A stretch of 64,000 nucleotides of DNA from Enterococcus sp. BWB1-3. GTDB lineage: Bacteria; Bacillota; Bacilli; Lactobacillales; Enterococcaceae. The stretch lies in assembly GCF_016745275.1 (NCBI RefSeq), contig NZ_JADOEP010000017.1, positions 28,054-92,053 of the forward strand. The letters are read 5' to 3'. The notes under the pieces are model-generated. The model was not told where the DNA came from. It saw only the letters and a program-made list of their open reading frames with translations, and did not search any database. This document shows positions 48,482-57,787 of this stretch, piece by piece; within the stretch, counting starts at the first letter, position 1; every line of letters starts with the position of its first letter. Both the position numbers and the translations under genes were made by a program.

Positions 48482-48754
48482 TTATTTATTTTTTTTAGCT
48501 TCTAGTTCACTATTTAATTGCTCATTATCTTTCACTAAACTAGAAATATCTTTATAATAAAAGAAAGAGCATAGTCGCCAAACAAACAGGGCCAAGAATG
48601 GATATCCTGCTATCACACATTTTTTTAAATAATCAAAATCTTTTGACGTAATAGCAATAATGGTTCCTATGATGCATACAAGTACCGGAATAAAGAATAA
48701 AATGACTTCACCAAGTCCTCGTTTACGCAAAAATATATCCATCATATCTTCCAT
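48482..48754 (-). CDS. Small two-helix membrane protein, candidate bacteriocin immunity
   Basis: About 90 residues with two membrane helices (EVILFFIPVLVCIIGTIIAI and AGYPFLALFVWRLCSFFYY) and a charged coiled tail. Its start overlaps the end of the bacteriocin-like gene by about 30 bases, a usual arrangement for immunity genes. Family not identified. Confidence 0.55.
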   Translation of the reverse strand: MEDMMDIFLRKRGLGEVILFFIPVLVCIIGTIIAITSKDFDYLKKCVIAGYPFLALFVWRLCSFFYYKDISSLVKDNEQLNSELEAKKNK

Positions 48755-49106
48755 CAACCTTATCTAATCCCATTGCAGCTATACTCCCGATAGATGCACT
48801 GCATATAGTGAGACCAATATTTAATGCTGCTGAGAATGCTTTTCCGACTGCTGAACCAAAATATCTTGATAATTGAACAGCAACTCCGCTCGTTAACCTT
48901 TTACCTACGTTAGATTTCAGTAGTTTTCTAACTTTAATTGCTGATGAAATTGCTCCCCATCCTGCAATAGCTGCAGCAGCGACATCGATTATGCAAGCAA
49001 CATTTCCTCTTTTGTTATACCAATGTTTTCCCAAGCCACCACCATCTAAATACATCATCTCTTCTTCTGTCACTTCTACATAATTCTGTGGTAATACCAT
49101 TTCCAT
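48723..49106 (-). CDS. Double-glycine-leader bacteriocin-like precursor
   Basis: From the ATG at 49106 (TTGGAGG upstream) the product is 127 residues. The leader MEMVLPQNYVEVTEEEMMYL is followed by DGG, the cleavage site for C39-peptidase ABC exporters. The mature part (about 104 residues) is cationic and has glycine/alanine-rich helices (DVAAAAIAGWGAISSAI, VGKAFSAALNIGL), as in class II bacteriocins but longer than most. The exporter gene beside it is only a fragment, so secretion may be lost. Confidence 0.65.
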   Translation of the reverse strand: MEMVLPQNYVEVTEEEMMYLDGGGLGKHWYNKRGNVACIIDVAAAAIAGWGAISSAIKVRKLLKSNVGKRLTSGVAVQLSRYFGSAVGKAFSAALNIGLTICSASIGSIAAMGLDKVDGRYDGYIFA

Positions 49107-49224
49107 TTTCTGTTCCTCCAATTCAAATTTTTATAGATTACTTTGAGCTCATAGGCGAATCCCTTGCCTGTTTAACCAAGTTTTTAGTCATAACTTTGCA
49201 CCTCTTTCTTATTTTTCAAGATAT

Positions 49225-49398
49225 TCAATTTTTCTTCTGATATTTCTTGATTAAAAGCAAAATCGGTGTTGCTAGTATTATTTCAGCTATGCCTAAAATA
49301 TCACTTAGACTTTGACTCATAAAAATTAGAAACCAATAGGAAGAACCTAGGCAAAGAAACAAAATGACCTCAATCAAAATGATCATAGTTTTTCCCAT
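49225..49398 (-). CDS. Small membrane protein (57 aa), candidate immunity
   Basis: ATG at 49398, two bases after the stop of the ABC fragment. The product MGKTMIILIEVILFLCLG then SSYWFLIFM and GIAEIILATPILLLIKKYQ has two helices and a Lys-rich end, like small immunity proteins. A gene this short is easy to miss. Confidence 0.5.
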   Translation of the reverse strand: MGKTMIILIEVILFLCLGSSYWFLIFMSQSLSDILGIAEIILATPILLLIKKYQKKN

Positions 49399-49400
49399 AG

Positions 49401-49592
49401 TTATGCATACTCAATTTCTTCCTGATCAATATCTAGACTGTTTACTTGCTGATTAGATACTACTGATGTATCTCCATATTGCAAACGAATCATATTAGCA
49501 TATCTACCATTTTTATCCATTAATTCATTATGGATTCCCTGTTCAACAATTTTCCTATTTACCATAAAAATAATTTTATCACTGTTTAGAGC
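49401..49592 (-). pseudogene. ABC exporter C-terminal remnant (bacteriocin transporter)
   Basis: The frame reads SDKIIFMVNRKIVEQGIHNE, then LMDKNGRYANMIRLQYG, the end of an ABC exporter nucleotide-binding domain. Everything before the H-loop is missing, replaced by an unrelated Thr/Ser/Asn-rich coding tail. A C39 peptidase-exporter would be needed for the neighbouring precursor. Confidence 0.7.
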
Positions 49593-49825
49593 TGTTTGTC
49601 TGCTCTGTTTGGTTTGAATCATTGGAAAGAACATCAGAAGCAGTTACACGATCCGCTTTATTTTTAGTTGCGTTTGGTTTATTTGTAGTCCCTTTAGAAT
49701 CCATGGTTCCAGTTGTTCCTGAATCATCCGGAAGTGTCGTTGTTCCGTTAGCATTTGTATCTGAGCTATTTTCTGTCTCTGGATGACCAGTGTCCGTTGT
49801 CTCTTTTTTCTTTAGACGAGTAATC
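49579..49825 (-). pseudogene. Orphan Thr/Ser/Asn-rich C-terminal tail
   Basis: The frame reads KKKETTDTGHPETENSSDTN, ANGTTTLPDDSGTTGT and ends NQTEQTNSSKQ. Low-complexity tails like this close some exported enterococcal proteins (for example class A PBPs). No domain precedes it; upstream lies the 32-bp array. It is a 3' end without its gene. Confidence 0.4.
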
Positions 49826-49968
49826 GCAGGAGCAAGCTTTTCGTGCGACGAGTAACCGCAGGAGCAAGCTTTTCGTGCGACGAGTAACCGCAGGAGCAAG
49901 CTTTTCGTGCGACGAGTAACCGCAGGAGCAAGCTTTTCGTGCGACGAGTAACCGCAGGAGCAAATAAG
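49826..49968. repeat. 32-bp tandem repeats (four and a half copies)
   Basis: GCAGGAGCAAGCTTTTCGTG and a following CGACGAGTAACC repeat at 49826, 49858, 49890, 49922 and in part at 49954. All three minus-strand frames are open through it, so ORFs here are repeat artefacts. Confidence 0.9.
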
Positions 49969-50017
49969 TAGAACGATCTAGTTTGTCCCTCAAGGTTAAC
50001 TTGGAGAAAAACCTCAA

Positions 50018-50095
50018 TAAACGATCGACCTACAAGCTCTTCTGTCCTCTTTAGGATGACAGGAAATAGCATGTAGGTCGATCGTTTTTTTATTT
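50018..50095 (+). terminator. Very strong nested hairpin terminator
   Basis: AAACGATCGACCTACA and TGTAGGTCGATCGTTT arms, with an inner CTGTCCT / AGGATGACAG hairpin, are followed on the plus strand by eight T residues. No plus-strand gene precedes it. Confidence 0.7.
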
Positions 50096-50159
50096 TCATT
50101 CTGTTTGGTGAGGGCGATAGCCCTCATGAGTGTTTGTCCTGACCTCTTCGTTCATCCGC

Positions 50160-50720
50160 TTACTTTGCACGCTTCAAATACGTACCTTCCTGTGTATTGA
50201 TTTCCAGCTTCTCCCCAGATTCAATAAAATCAGGAACGTTAACAACCAGTCCTGTTTCCATTGTTGCAGGTTTACCGGAGCCTGTTACAGTTGCACCTTT
50301 GATAGACGGCTGCGTTTCTGTCACAGTTAATACAACAGTTGTCGGCAGTGTAACACCAATTACTTCTGATCCATAAAACTGAATTTTTACTTCCATGTTT
50401 TCCAACAGATATTTCAATTCCTCTTCAATAGAGTCAGTTGGAATTTCGTATTGCTCGTAGGTTTCCAAATCCATGAAAATTGCCATGCTATCCTGACTGT
50501 ATAGATACTGAGCAGGTTTTGTATCAATATGCGCTTTTTTCACTTTATCATCTGGGCGCATTGTCGTTTCAGTTGTGGCACCTGAACGAACGTCCTTCAG
50601 CTTCATACGCATTACGGTGTTTCCTTTACCAGGTTTGTGATGGCTGGCTTCCATTACCTTAATTAATTTTCCGTCTTGTTCAAACGTCATGCCTGACTTA
50701 AGATCACTGATTGCAATCAT
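50160..50720 (-). CDS. efp: Translation elongation factor P
   Basis: The 186-residue protein has the three beta-barrel domains of EF-P: KOW-like N-terminus ([19 protein letters not shown]), the modified loop with Lys32 in HKPGKGNTV, and the C-terminal [17 protein letters not shown] signature. It rescues ribosomes stalled at polyproline. Length is normal; the start has a GGAAATGA stretch upstream. Confidence 0.96.
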   Translation of the reverse strand: MIAISDLKSGMTFEQDGKLIKVMEASHHKPGKGNTVMRMKLKDVRSGATTETTMRPDDKVKKAHIDTKPAQYLYSQDSMAIFMDLETYEQYEIPTDSIEEELKYLLENMEVKIQFYGSEVIGVTLPTTVVLTVTETQPSIKGATVTGSGKPATMETGLVVNVPDFIESGEKLEINTQEGTYLKRAK

Positions 50721-51103
50721 TCTATCATTTCCTCTTTTCTAAAAAATAATCTCCACTCATTGTAGCAAATTACAGACCGTTAATCTAGGGAATATACAAA
50801 GAGAACGTGAAATTCTCATGACTGGATAAATTATTTTCTCCTATTTCTGGAATTTTCAACTGTTTCCAACAGAGTTTCACCTGCTTCCACATCCCTCAGT
50901 CTTTAATTTCCCTTATAGTAATAAAGGCAGATTATTTCAGGAATTTCTGCTGCAGAAAGGCACTCCTTCAGTAATTGATTTCCCACTTCAATTTCAAACG
51001 CTGCTTCCCTATTTTCTCTAAAAAAATATAGCCCAAACCTGAATAAGCAAGCTCCACAAGCTGCCTCTTCGGAAATAAATCAAGCAATCTTCAAAATATG
51101 AGG
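50721..51103. other. Intergenic with a decayed minus-strand ORF
   Basis: Adjoining minus-strand frames read QLVELAYSGLGYIFLE and ENREAAFEIEVGNQLLKECL then AAEIPEIICLYYYKGN (about 50917-51080), which looks like a dead gene's 3' end with frameshifts. Family unknown. Confidence 0.3.
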
Positions 51104-51250
51104 AGTTCCAGGCCCTTCACCGAGCAGGTAACAGGACTTCATCTACTCTGCTAAAGCAATCCTAGTGAAGACTGTCAACTCTCGTATGTTTTATACGTAG
51201 AAGTTGATGTGATTGAAGCGCAGCGGAGTGTATCAATTCTCAGCTTCAAT
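51104..51250. repeat. Inverted solo copy of the insert found in the GGGACAAAAG repeat
   Basis: On the minus strand this matches 36770-36905 (blocks CTGAGAATTGATACACT, GTTACCTG.TCGGTGAAG). It lacks the palindromic ends. Confidence 0.5.
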
Positions 51251-51396
51251 TCAAACAATCTGACTATCTATCACAAACCTCTCTATAAATATTTATAAAT
51301 TCTTCGCCGATCAGCTTGAACGATCCTTCTTTCTGGTTCATGGATAAAAAACAACATCACCAATCTAAAAATATATTACTACTCTCTGCTTAATAA

Positions 51397-52278
51397 TTAT
51401 CTTTTCAGCTCTCTTAGTGCCAGCGCAAAGTTGCCGACTGTGGCACTTCCATTTTCAGATATTGCCGGATTCACGATATAATTGTCCAAATCTGGAACAT
51501 CAACATAGCCATTATTCAGCTCTGTAAAAATTGAGCGGACTTTTTTCATCAAATGATCCTGCTGCATAACACCTCCGCCAAAAATAATTTTTTCCGGTGA
51601 AAAATTCAGTCTTGTATTGAAAGCCAGCTGTGCGATGTAATAGGCTTCGATCTCCCAGATAATATGTGTTTCATCCACTTCTTCCCCTTTTATTCCTGTT
51701 CGGGCTTCCAGACTGGGACCTGAAGCCAACCCTTCAAGGCAATCTGCACCATGGGAAGGACACACTCCTTCAAAATCCATGTCCAGAGGGTGGCGTTTAA
51801 CAAAAACATGACCCATTTCCGCATGAGTAAGGCCTCCAATAAATTCCCCATTTTGGATGGCTCCGCCGCCTATTCCTGTTCCTACAGTAAAATAAACACA
51901 GGAGTTAGATTCAACTGCTGCCCCTTTCACGTATTCACCAAAAGCGCTGGAATTCACATCTGTTGTCAAAAAAATAGGGAAGTCAAAATGTTTCCTCAAT
52001 GCCTTCAGAATATTGAATCCTCGCCACTCCAGTTTAGGGGTAGCCAAAATCTTTCCATAATCACTGGAATCAGGATTTACATCGACCGGACCAAAAGAAC
52101 CGACGGCAATTGCTGAAACGGTATGTGCCGAAAAAAATGCAGCAACCTTTTCCATTGTCTCTTCTGGATTACCAGTAGAGAACACAACGCTCTCCTGGAC
52201 TTCAAAGTCAGTGTTCCCAACTGCACAGACAAACTTTGTTCCACCTGCTTCAATACTGCCTAATAAAATATCACTCAT
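51397..52278 (-). CDS. scrK: ROK-family fructokinase
   Basis: The 293-residue kinase has the ROK signature, the N-terminal phosphate loop GSIEAGGTKFVCAVG, and the zinc-site region CPSHGADCLEGLASGPS found in ScrK-type fructokinases. It converts fructose to fructose 6-phosphate, usually after sucrose 6-phosphate cleavage. No sucrose PTS or hydrolase gene is next to it here. GGAGG precedes the ATG. Confidence 0.92.
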   Translation of the reverse strand: MSDILLGSIEAGGTKFVCAVGNTDFEVQESVVFSTGNPEETMEKVAAFFSAHTVSAIAVGSFGPVDVNPDSSDYGKILATPKLEWRGFNILKALRKHFDFPIFLTTDVNSSAFGEYVKGAAVESNSCVYFTVGTGIGGGAIQNGEFIGGLTHAEMGHVFVKRHPLDMDFEGVCPSHGADCLEGLASGPSLEARTGIKGEEVDETHIIWEIEAYYIAQLAFNTRLNFSPEKIIFGGGVMQQDHLMKKVRSIFTELNNGYVDVPDLDNYIVNPAISENGSATVGNFALALRELKR

Positions 52279-52487
52279 TTTTTATCCTCCATTTTCTAAA
52301 TAATTACTACTATTATCTATACGGAAAAGTCTAGACATTTACTCTATTATTTTAACGTAAAAGAGTTCAGCTGTCCTGCTTTTTTACAGATTCAACAAGT
52401 TTTCTTTGTCTTTGAGACTTATTGCCATGCATTTCGCTTCACTCCGTACTATACTTAAAGAAAATAAAGAATGAGGTGAATAAAATA

Positions 52488-52961
52488 ATGACTATCTATG
52501 ATTTTGAAGCGACACTGGCAAATGGGGAAACGTACACATTGGATAAATATCGCGGACAACCTATGATTATTGTTAACACTGCGACAAAATGCGGATTAGC
52601 TCCTCAGTTTGAGCAATTAGAAAACCTTTATACAACCTATAAAGATAGTGGATTAATTGTACTGGGCTTTCCTTCAAACCAGTTTAAGCAGGAAGTGGAA
52701 AACAGTGAGGAAGCTGCTGAAGCCTGCCGGATAACTTACGGTGTAACATTTCCCATGCATCAGATTTGTCATGTCAACGGTTCAGAAGCATTGCCTCTTT
52801 TCAACTATTTAAAAGAAGAAACCAAAGGCACACTGGGCAGTGCAATCAAATGGAATTTCACTAAATTCCTAATAAATAAAGAAGGGACGGTCGTGAAGCG
52901 TTATGCACCACAGACAAGTCCTGAAAAAATGGTTGCAGATATTGAGAAAGTATTGGCTTAA
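52488..52961 (+). CDS. gpx: Glutathione peroxidase family thiol peroxidase
   Basis: From the ATG at 52488 (GAGGTG upstream) the product is 157 residues, MTIYDFEATLANGETY. It has Cys35 in NTATKCGLAPQ in place of selenocysteine, the FPSNQF motif with the conserved Gln and the WNFTKFLI motif with Trp/Asn. Bacterial Cys-type enzymes reduce peroxides with thioredoxin. The longer frame upstream has no ribosome site. Confidence 0.93.
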   Translation: MTIYDFEATLANGETYTLDKYRGQPMIIVNTATKCGLAPQFEQLENLYTTYKDSGLIVLGFPSNQFKQEVENSEEAAEACRITYGVTFPMHQICHVNGSEALPLFNYLKEETKGTLGSAIKWNFTKFLINKEGTVVKRYAPQTSPEKMVADIEKVLA

Positions 52962-53027
52962 GCTTTCCTTATTCTTGGTTAAGTGAAAAAATCAAAAAAA
53001 TGTACTTGATACAATGAACGGAATATT

Positions 53028-53077
53028 TAGGGCATATCTGAAAACTATTGGGGAAATAAGTTTTCAGACGCCCCCTA
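53028..53077. mobile_element. 50-bp internally deleted IS630-like element end pair
   Basis: TAGGGCATATCTGAAAA and TTTTCAGACGCCCCCTA are the terminal repeats of the 163-bp family with almost no interior. It forms a hairpin that could act as a terminator between gpx and the facing gene. Confidence 0.55.
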
Positions 53078-53248
53078 ATATAACTGTATTTAGAAGTTGG
53101 CAGGGTTTTACAACTATCTGCAGCAAAAAAATAGTTTAGGCATTCAAGCTGTAATGCAGCTTCTTTTAAAATAAATACTGTTTCCACAAATTTTCTTGAA
53201 ATTATTAGGCTGAACATGTGCTTGTTCCTAAAGAAATAATTATAATTT

Positions 53249-54262
53249 TTACAGAAACAGCCCTATCAACACCACTGCCAGTCCAATCTGGATAAGTCCG
53301 ACAGACAAACCAAAAATCAAAAAACGCTTACCTTCTTTAAAAAATTTTTGGAAATCCAATCTCAGCCCAATCGCTGCCAATGCTGTGATTTCAACCCAGC
53401 TGCTGATAAAATGTGCGCCTGATGCCAGCTGTTCAGGCAGATGAACCAAACTGTTGAGTATACAGCAAATTAGAAAGCCCAGCACATACCAGGGAATCGG
53501 CAGCTTTTTTTTTACAACTCTTTCCGCTGCGGCATCCTCACTTGGGCAAGCAGCAATCCTTCCAAAGATATAGACAACAACAACCAGCAGCATAATGCGC
53601 ATGATCTTAAACAGCATTGCCAGCTGAGCACTCTCTTCATTAATCATACTGGCACTGGCGACAACCTGCCCCACTGATTGCAGTGTTCCACCAATCAATG
53701 CACTTCTCCGCAAAAGATCACTATGGTAAAGAGCTGTTCCTATCAGCGGCAGCAGCAACATCATCACCGTGCCCAATAAATTAACCAGTGTAATAATCTG
53801 TCCTTTTTCATCTTCTTTTGCATGAATGACCGGTGCAATCGAAGCAATTGCTGAAGAACCGCACACCGCATTACCGCCTGCCATCAACAGTACCATACTT
53901 TGGGAAAATCCGAGTTTCTTCCCGATAAACAACGTCCCGCAAATCGTTCCTGTCATAATCAACAAAATAAACCCGACACCCTTAAAACCAATTTCACTGA
54001 TTGTCTGAAAGGTAACAGTGATTCCCAAAAGAACTACTGAAATTTCCAACAGTCTGCTCTCTGAAAATTTCGTTCCCGCTTCTAATTTTGGCTGCTTAAA
54101 CAATGTATTTCCTAATAATATTCCCAGTAAAATAGCAATAGTGGCAGCTCCAAGTGTCGGCAGCCAAATAGCCGCTATCTTGCTGAGCAACGCAACTGAG
54201 AATGCAACGCCCAATCCAGGCAGTATTTTCTGTATACCATGTCTGCTGATAAACCTGCTCAC
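53249..54262 (-). CDS. YeiH/UPF0324-family membrane protein (putative sulfate exporter family)
   Basis: From the GTG at 54262, seven to eight bases after AGGAGG, the product is 337 residues with nine to ten membrane helices. Segments such as [17 protein letters not shown] and [15 protein letters not shown] are the conserved membrane loops of this family. The longer frame starting at 54304 contains the ribosome site, so the GTG start is preferred. Substrate is not established for this clade. Confidence 0.85.
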   Translation of the reverse strand: MSRFISRHGIQKILPGLGVAFSVALLSKIAAIWLPTLGAATIAILLGILLGNTLFKQPKLEAGTKFSESRLLEISVVLLGITVTFQTISEIGFKGVGFILLIMTGTICGTLFIGKKLGFSQSMVLLMAGGNAVCGSSAIASIAPVIHAKEDEKGQIITLVNLLGTVMMLLLPLIGTALYHSDLLRRSALIGGTLQSVGQVVASASMINEESAQLAMLFKIMRIMLLVVVVYIFGRIAACPSEDAAAERVVKKKLPIPWYVLGFLICCILNSLVHLPEQLASGAHFISSWVEITALAAIGLRLDFQKFFKEGKRFLIFGLSVGLIQIGLAVVLIGLFL

Positions 54263-54361
54263 TTTAAAATACCTCCTGATGTTCTCAATAATCCTATTAT
54301 ACACATTTCATTCCCATTTAGAATAAGCAGTCTCAGAGAATATTGTTTTTAGGACTGCAAA

Positions 54362-54416
54362 ACAAAAATATCATCTGCTGAGTAACCAGAAGTTTAGAAA
54401 CTCAACAAATGATCCA
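54362..54416 (-). terminator. Terminator of the OFA-type transporter gene
   Basis: ATCATTTGTTGAGT and ACTCAGCAGATGAT arms are followed on the minus strand by ATTTTTGTTTT. Confidence 0.55.
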
Positions 54417-54455
54417 TTCATTCTAATTAAAAAATTTTTTTCTATATCTATCAGT

Positions 54456-55691
54456 CTATTTTTTATGAACTGCTTTTCTGCCTACAATCACAGAAATAAT
54501 CAACGCAATACAAACCAGTACGATAAAGATAAACAATGTCGGTTTATAGCTGTTCGTCATTTGATGAACTGTTGACAGTAAAATAGGTCCTACAATCCCG
54601 GCTGCTGCCCATGCAGTAAGGATGTAGCCATGAATCGCTCCCAGTTCTCTTGTACCGAAAACATCGCCGATATACGCCGGAATAATTGAAAAGCCTGCAC
54701 CGTAGCAAGTCATAATCAAACAAATCAGACCTACAAATAAAATAGGTGCTCCGGAAAGATAAAGAGTTGTTAAGGCTGCTGCATTAACAATGAAGACCAT
54801 CGTAAAGACTTTCGGCCGGCCAAACCTGTCTGAAAGAGTTGCCCAAAACAAACGTCCGAGACCGTTGAAAATTCCCATAACACCAACCATTGCTGCAGCT
54901 GTCTGATCAGACATTCCAATCATTTCCTGTGCCATTGGGGAAGCTGCTGAAACGATTCCCAAGCCGCAGGTAATATTTAAGAATAACGTCAGCCAAAGCA
55001 TCCAGAAATTAGATGTGCGGAGAGCTTCATTTGCAGTAAGACCTTCTCCTTCAGCTTGGATCGGTTGTCCAGCCTGATTTTCCTCCTGATGTTGAACCAT
55101 TCCCTGAGGTGTCCAGCCTTTAGGCGGCTTCTCAAGATAACGTGAAGCAATAAACATAACAGAAAAATAAAGAGCGCCCAAAATATAAAACGTATTGGAG
55201 ACACCAACTTTTCCCATTAAGAACTGTGCAATCGGACTGGTTACCAATGAAGCAAATCCAAAGCCCATGATAGCAAGCCCTGTTGCCAACCCTCTGTGAT
55301 CCGGAAACCAGCGAACCATTGTTGATACCGGAGTCACATAGCCCGATCCCAAGCCAATTCCGCCAATTAAACCATAGGAAATATACAGCATTGGCAAGGA
55401 CTGAACCTGAATTGCCAACCCTGTCAGTGCTATCCCAGCTCCAAAGAAAATAGATGCGACCATCCCCGTTTTTCTGGGACCATAATGCTCAACAAATTTC
55501 CCCATAAATGCTGCCGATGTTCCTAAACAAAAAATAGCAATGCTGAAAGCAAACGAAATGGATGTTGCTGACCATTCAGTCAATGCATTAATCGGTTTTG
55601 TGTAAATACTCCATGCATAGGCAGAACCTATGGATAAATGAACAGATACACCTGCTAAGGCAATCAGCCACCGATTTTTCACTTTATTCAC
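54456..55691 (-). CDS. OFA-type MFS transporter (oxalate/formate antiporter-like)
   Basis: The 411-residue protein has twelve membrane helices. It starts NRWLIALAGVSVHLSIGSAY, A-W-S-I-Y, a hallmark of the OFA/YhjX group, with MFS motif A-like loops (GKFVEHYGPRK; DRFGRPKVF). Members carry small carboxylates such as oxalate, formate, pyruvate or lactate. Substrate here unknown. GAGAGG lies upstream. Confidence 0.88.
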   Translation of the reverse strand: MNKVKNRWLIALAGVSVHLSIGSAYAWSIYTKPINALTEWSATSISFAFSIAIFCLGTSAAFMGKFVEHYGPRKTGMVASIFFGAGIALTGLAIQVQSLPMLYISYGLIGGIGLGSGYVTPVSTMVRWFPDHRGLATGLAIMGFGFASLVTSPIAQFLMGKVGVSNTFYILGALYFSVMFIASRYLEKPPKGWTPQGMVQHQEENQAGQPIQAEGEGLTANEALRTSNFWMLWLTLFLNITCGLGIVSAASPMAQEMIGMSDQTAAAMVGVMGIFNGLGRLFWATLSDRFGRPKVFTMVFIVNAAALTTLYLSGAPILFVGLICLIMTCYGAGFSIIPAYIGDVFGTRELGAIHGYILTAWAAAGIVGPILLSTVHQMTNSYKPTLFIFIVLVCIALIISVIVGRKAVHKK

Positions 55692-56130
55692 TTACAAACC
55701 TCTCCTTATCCTTGATATACTTTTGTCATAAACACATTGACTCTGGTTTACAATTCGACATCTTACTGACAATAGGTCTTTTATTTGAAGAACGTACGTG
55801 ACAGTAAACTTGAAATCATTATCCCATACTCCACTGAAATAGTCTCCCAGATTGGTAAAATAATTGATATGCTTTTTCGAATAAAAAAATTAACCGATTT
55901 CATCCTCCTTTTTTTCTGGACCTCTTCGTTCAAAACGACTCTTTGAATTTACCCCCAATTTTAGAAACTAATGCAGAAAATTATTGAACTAACAGTCTTT
56001 CGAAGCGTAGTTCATTTGTTTAGAAAACAGCTTCTGTAACTACTGATATAATAGGGTTTTTAGTGAAAAATGAGGGGATTCAAAAAAAGACTCCTCTTAA
56101 CTTAACAGCTTGCTCTCAGTATTGATCTTT
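55692..56130. other. Intergenic region with element copy
   Basis: Holds the OFA transporter promoter region and the 139-bp element at 55944-56082; no gene. Confidence 0.5.
55944..56082. mobile_element. 139-bp IS3-like miniature element, copy 3
   Basis: TGAATTTACCCCCAATTTTA start and GAGGGGATTCA end; interior matches copies at 5175 and 37340. Same orientation as the others. Confidence 0.65.
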
Positions 56131-56991
56131 TCACCCATTCTTCAATAAGCTGATCATCAAAATACCCATAGTTATGCAAGAAGCTCCAAGGATAATCGCT
56201 CTTCGTTCCTTTTTACTTTTGTCAGGTTTAAATACAATCAGTCCTGCAAACAATGAAACTAAAACAGCAAGTTGAGAAATGGTAAAGCTTTTCCCTACCC
56301 CAAGACTTGGTATAACTAAAAACAGACTGACATTTGCGATGCTCCAGGCTAAACCAGTTGTCATATTTCTGAGAATGTACACTCTGTTCATTATTTTTAT
56401 CTGTGATAAATTCATTAAATATGAGGCAGTAAACATTCCAATTGATTGGGGAAAAATAATTGCTTCTCCAGATATATCAAAAAATCTGGGCAAAATAACA
56501 TACACTGTCAAGGTCAGAGAAGAGAGTAACAATTTCAACAGCGGCTTCTTTTTTAGACCTGCTTGTTCTTCCCCCTTCTTTTCATGGTAATTTGTCAAGT
56601 ATATTCCAGTTATAATAATTCCAATGCTTAGTAGTCCTACAGCTGTCATCGCCGCATTTGACCATTCATTGAAAAAAACAGCCGCCGCAATTGTCGTTCC
56701 AATTAATTGGGTGCCATTGGAAATGGGCATCGCTTCTGAAACCGGTAAATCTATAAAGGAATGGAATTGCAGGTATTGTCCCCCTGACCAAAAGGCTCCA
56801 GATAGAAAACCTGTTATAAAAACAAGTTCAGTCCACTCCGGTTTTATCCATAAAAAAAAGCCAATACCGAACAATAGAGCAGTTGTTGATGTTCCTAATA
56901 ACTGCTCATTAGGTTTCCCTTTGCTGAGTTGAGCAATCACAGGCATCAAACCCCAGCCTAAAGCAGGAAGCACTGCCAGAAAAATCGTCAT
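56131..56991 (-). CDS. GRP-family sugar uptake protein (GlcU/RbsU type)
   Basis: The 286-residue protein has ten helices and the family start LPALGWGLMPVIAQL, plus GQYLQFHSF and the GTQLIGTTI segment. GRP proteins import glucose or ribose with protons, independent of the PTS. It is transcribed alone; AGAAGGGA lies upstream. Confidence 0.9.
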   Translation of the reverse strand: MTIFLAVLPALGWGLMPVIAQLSKGKPNEQLLGTSTTALLFGIGFFLWIKPEWTELVFITGFLSGAFWSGGQYLQFHSFIDLPVSEAMPISNGTQLIGTTIAAAVFFNEWSNAAMTAVGLLSIGIIITGIYLTNYHEKKGEEQAGLKKKPLLKLLLSSLTLTVYVILPRFFDISGEAIIFPQSIGMFTASYLMNLSQIKIMNRVYILRNMTTGLAWSIANVSLFLVIPSLGVGKSFTISQLAVLVSLFAGLIVFKPDKSKKERRAIILGASCITMGILMISLLKNG

Positions 56992-57313
56992 TTATTTCCC
57001 TTCTTTTCTAAGAAAAAGCCTTATTATATATGTTCATATACCATAATAAGACTTTTTCTGATTTTATTTGCTTATATTTGATAATCCAGAAAGAGTACAT
57101 AAACATGATTTTATGAAGAAACAAACCTGAAAAATAATTATATTCCAGTTTTCAGGCAGTCCTAATTCATATCTTCACTTCCATCTGTTAAAGTCAACAT
57201 CAGCTATTGTTAAAAATTTGGAAACATCTGCTGATTATAGGCAATCTTTTGGCTGGGTCTGAGATTTTAAGTATTTAAAAATGGCTCTATTTTTCCGTTT
57301 TTCGGAATCTGGA
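56992..57313. other. Intergenic region with a terminator-like hairpin
   Basis: CCTGAAAA / TTTTCAGG hairpin at 57126-57155 followed on the minus strand by TTTGTTT; probable end of the PTS operon transcript. No gene. Confidence 0.45.
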
Positions 57314-57781
57314 TTATAACGTGAATACCGGATCATGGGGAGTAACAAATTTTCTGCTGTTCTTTATCTCCCCTTGCTGTCTGTCTGGTGTTACAACAAT
57401 TAATGTGTCATCTTTCCCCCGATCTTTTAATAAAGAGAGATTTATTTCAGCAATCAAGTCACCTTTTTGAACTCTTTGTTCGTTGGAAATCACCAATTTA
57501 AAAGGATATCCTTTCAAATCAACAGTATCAATCCCCATGTGAATCAATATGACTTCCCCTCTATTACCCGTTAAAGTTATCGCATGCTTTGTCGGAAAAA
57601 TATTAGTGATAGTCCCGTTACATGGTGCAAAAACTTTCCCGTCATGATTAACTATGGCAAAACCATTTCCCATCATTCCAGAAGCAAAAACTTCATCTTT
57701 TACTTTGCTAATTGGTATCAGTTCTCCTGCTGCAACTGCATTTAATGTTTGTTTTCTGCTAAATAAACCCAATCTATGCAC
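57314..57781 (-). CDS. PTS glucose-family EIIA component
   Basis: The 155-residue single-domain protein has the phospho-accepting His near 81 in ILIHMGIDTVDLKG and the partner His near 66 (TKHAITL). It takes phosphate from HPr and passes it to the EIIB domain of the operon's EIIBC. It is the last gene, six bases after the GH4 gene. Confidence 0.93.
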   Translation of the reverse strand: MHRLGLFSRKQTLNAVAAGELIPISKVKDEVFASGMMGNGFAIVNHDGKVFAPCNGTITNIFPTKHAITLTGNRGEVILIHMGIDTVDLKGYPFKLVISNEQRVQKGDLIAEINLSLLKDRGKDDTLIVVTPDRQQGEIKNSRKFVTPHDPVFTL

Positions 57782-57787
57782 ATCCTT

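Noticed and set aside
49766..50099. ORFs with repeated LLVARKACSCGYSS-like peptide
   Set aside because: Translation of the 32-bp tandem repeats in different frames.
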